A model generated the notes under the pieces. It ran no database searches, had not been told where the DNA came from, and was given only the letters and a program-made list of their open reading frames with translations. Below, piece by piece: positions 5,372 to 6,386 of a stretch of DNA of 6,386 bases. Position 1 is the stretch's first letter; every line of letters begins with the position of its first letter. Source of the DNA: CAZSTA01 sp964609495 [NCBI: uncultured bacterium] (lineage in GTDB: Bacteria; CAZSTA01); contig CAZSTA010000056.1 of assembly GCA_964609495.1 (NCBI GenBank), positions 1 through 6,386 on the forward strand, given 5' to 3'. The position numbers and the translations under genes were made by a program.

Positions 5372-5565
5372 TTAAGCAGCGACTCTAAAGACATTAGGGA
5401 AAATTCTCACCAACTCCGCCAGCTTATACTTCTTTCCTCTCTTGGGGATTTTACCTCTTCCCTTATATACTGGTTTATCCCAAGCCACTGCATCTCGTCT
5501 CAATCTGGTTCAGTCTTCACTTTACCGGTTATAATCATATTCTTCTTCACCCAAAGATATTTCAT
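5372..5565 (-). pseudogene. Transposase relic (DDE superfamily, IS701/IS4-like), frameshifted
   Basis: Read on the minus strand, this stretch encodes two pieces of one protein. From the ATG at 5565 the frame gives MKYLWVKKNMIITGKVKTE and then a stop. One frame over, from 5509 down to TAA at 5374-5372, it gives TRLRRDAVAWDKPVYKG, then RGKIPKRGKKYKLAEL and VRIFPNVFRVAA. The pattern RLR-x-DA-(V/L)-(6-8)-GRG-x-P-x-(K/R)-x-G-K-x(2)-K-L-A-E-L is what I know from the middle of DDE transposases of the IS701/IS4 type. Only about 65 codons remain out of several hundred. The catalytic acidic residues cannot be placed, the frames differ by 2 bases (or -1), and no terminal inverted repeats are seen. It is a dead remnant lying between the nucleotidyltransferase and the aldolase. 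The family call comes from memory of the motif, not from a search. Confidence 0.6.
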
Positions 5566-5617
5566 CGAGGGTATTACTCTTACCGGGGTGAAGGGATAGA
5601 ATAGATAAGGATGACTT

Positions 5618-6386
5618 ATGCTTGGAAATACTATAAGGTTAAACAAATTATTTTCTGATGGTGAAAGAGTAGTTGTAGTAGCTGTTGATCATGGAGAGTT
5701 CTTTGGCCCTATCCCTGGCTTGATAGATTTACCCCAAACGGTTGAATCGGTTAAGGAAGCGGATGCGATATTGATGAGCCCAGGGATGGTTGAGCATTGT
5801 TCGGATACCTTCTCCAGACGGGATTCTCCTATGTTGATAGTACGCCTAAACTGGAGTTCCTCCTATTGCTTCCAATGGAATTATAACGATTCGATAGTAG
5901 CGGATGTGGTTTCACCTCAGGAGGCTTTATATTTAGGAGCAGATATAGGTATGGCCTCTCTTATATTAAAGACCGAGTCGGAGAGGGTGGATACTGAGAA
6001 TGTGGCTAACTTCGCCGAGATAATAGGGGAGAAGCGTAAGTGTGGACTGCCCGTAATTGGAGAATATTACCCTTGCAATGTGGATAAATTGACCCCTGAG
6101 GATCTTCACGAGCAGGTCTATATAGCCTGTCGGATTATAAGCGAATTGGGTGCAGATGCAGTAAAGACCTTCTATACTGGTGAGAAATTTAACGAGGTAG
6201 TTGAGGCCACGCCGATCCCTATTCTAACTTTAGGGGCGGAGAAGATGGAGAAGGAGAGTCAAGCTCTACAACTAGCCTATAAGGCGGTTAATGCTGGAGC
6301 AAAGGGAGTGATCTTCGGTCGGAATGTGATTCAGGCTAAGAACCCAGAGATATTCCTTAAAGCTCTGAAGAAAGTTGTAAAAGAGG
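5618..6386 (+). CDS. Class I aldolase, DhnA/LsrF family (fructose-bisphosphate aldolase type), 3' end cut
   Basis: From ATG 5618 the frame stays open to the window edge (256 codons, family usually about 260-300), so only the very end is missing. The TIM-barrel features are clear. VVVAVDHGEFFGP (residues 19-31) is the first strand, with Asp24 and His25. VIGEYYPCN (146-154) is a middle strand. ADAVKTFYTGE (179-189) contains Lys183, the expected Schiff-base lysine. ILTLGAEK (202-209) and AGAKGVIFGRNVIQAKNP (226-243) form the phosphate-binding end. The family includes archaeal-type fructose-1,6-bisphosphate aldolase, LsrF, and 2-amino-3,7-dideoxy-D-threo-hept-6-ulosonate synthase of archaeal aromatic synthesis. 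The sequence alone does not choose, and sugar-phosphate aldol cleavage or condensation in central metabolism is the default. AAGGATGA (5607-5614) contains AAGGA ending 6 bases before the start. Bases 5566-5617 hold only this leader. Confidence 0.9.
   Translation, partial: MLGNTIRLNKLFSDGERVVVVAVDHGEFFGPIPGLIDLPQTVESVKEADAILMSPGMVEHCSDTFSRRDSPMLIVRLNWSSSYCFQWNYNDSIVADVVSPQEALYLGADIGMASLILKTESERVDTENVANFAEIIGEKRKCGLPVIGEYYPCNVDKLTPEDLHEQVYIACRIISELGADAVKTFYTGEKFNEVVEATPIPILTLGAEKMEKESQALQLAYKAVNAGAKGVIFGRNVIQAKNPEIFLKALKKVVKE

Noticed and set aside
5597-5602. TAGAAT as a -10 box for the aldolase
   Set aside because: Transcription would start at or inside the Shine-Dalgarno sequence (5607-5611), leaving no usable leader.
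5611-5655. ATG at 5611 as an alternative aldolase start
   Set aside because: It is in a different frame and stops after 15 codons; the 5618 frame encodes the family motifs.

Overview
The window appears to come from a bacterial chromosome. The first 17 codons read as the C-terminus of elongation factor Tu, both tRNAs carry an encoded CCA end, and most genes have strong Shine-Dalgarno (SD) sequences. The species is not identifiable from this sequence. Host-style genes use mostly AGA/AGG for arginine, and two metabolic genes (an aspartate-type aminotransferase and a DhnA-type class I aldolase) belong to types common in archaea and in anaerobic or thermophilic bacteria. An uncultivated anaerobic lineage is plausible, but that is inference.

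Left part (1-389): the 3' end of tuf, then tRNA-Ile(GAT) and tRNA-Ala(TGC) in tandem, then a nested hairpin with a T-rich tail that probably ends this translation-related unit. This tRNA pair normally sits in the 16S-23S rRNA spacer, but no rRNA follows here.

Middle part (390-4395): a closely packed plus-strand run, probably one transcript. It holds a PLP aminotransferase, an unrecognised acidic protein rich in His and Glu, a HAD-family hydrolase interrupted by an in-frame TAG, and a TldD-type zinc metallopeptidase. The HAD reading frame continues past the TAG with motifs II-IV intact. It is therefore a fresh nonsense mutation, a sequence error, or a recoded/suppressed amber codon. No TldE/PmbA partner is present.

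Right part (4396-6386): a nucleotidyltransferase-fold protein whose first catalytic Asp position is Cys and whose arginine codons are almost all CGN, which suggests separate acquisition. A 393-base interval follows. It holds a weak terminator and a decayed minus-strand DDE transposase fragment with one frameshift. The window ends inside a DhnA-family class I aldolase that lacks only its last residues.

No CRISPR array, complete mobile element or defence locus is visible. The features most worth pursuing are the amber-interrupted HAD gene and the active-site-altered nucleotidyltransferase beside a transposase relic.
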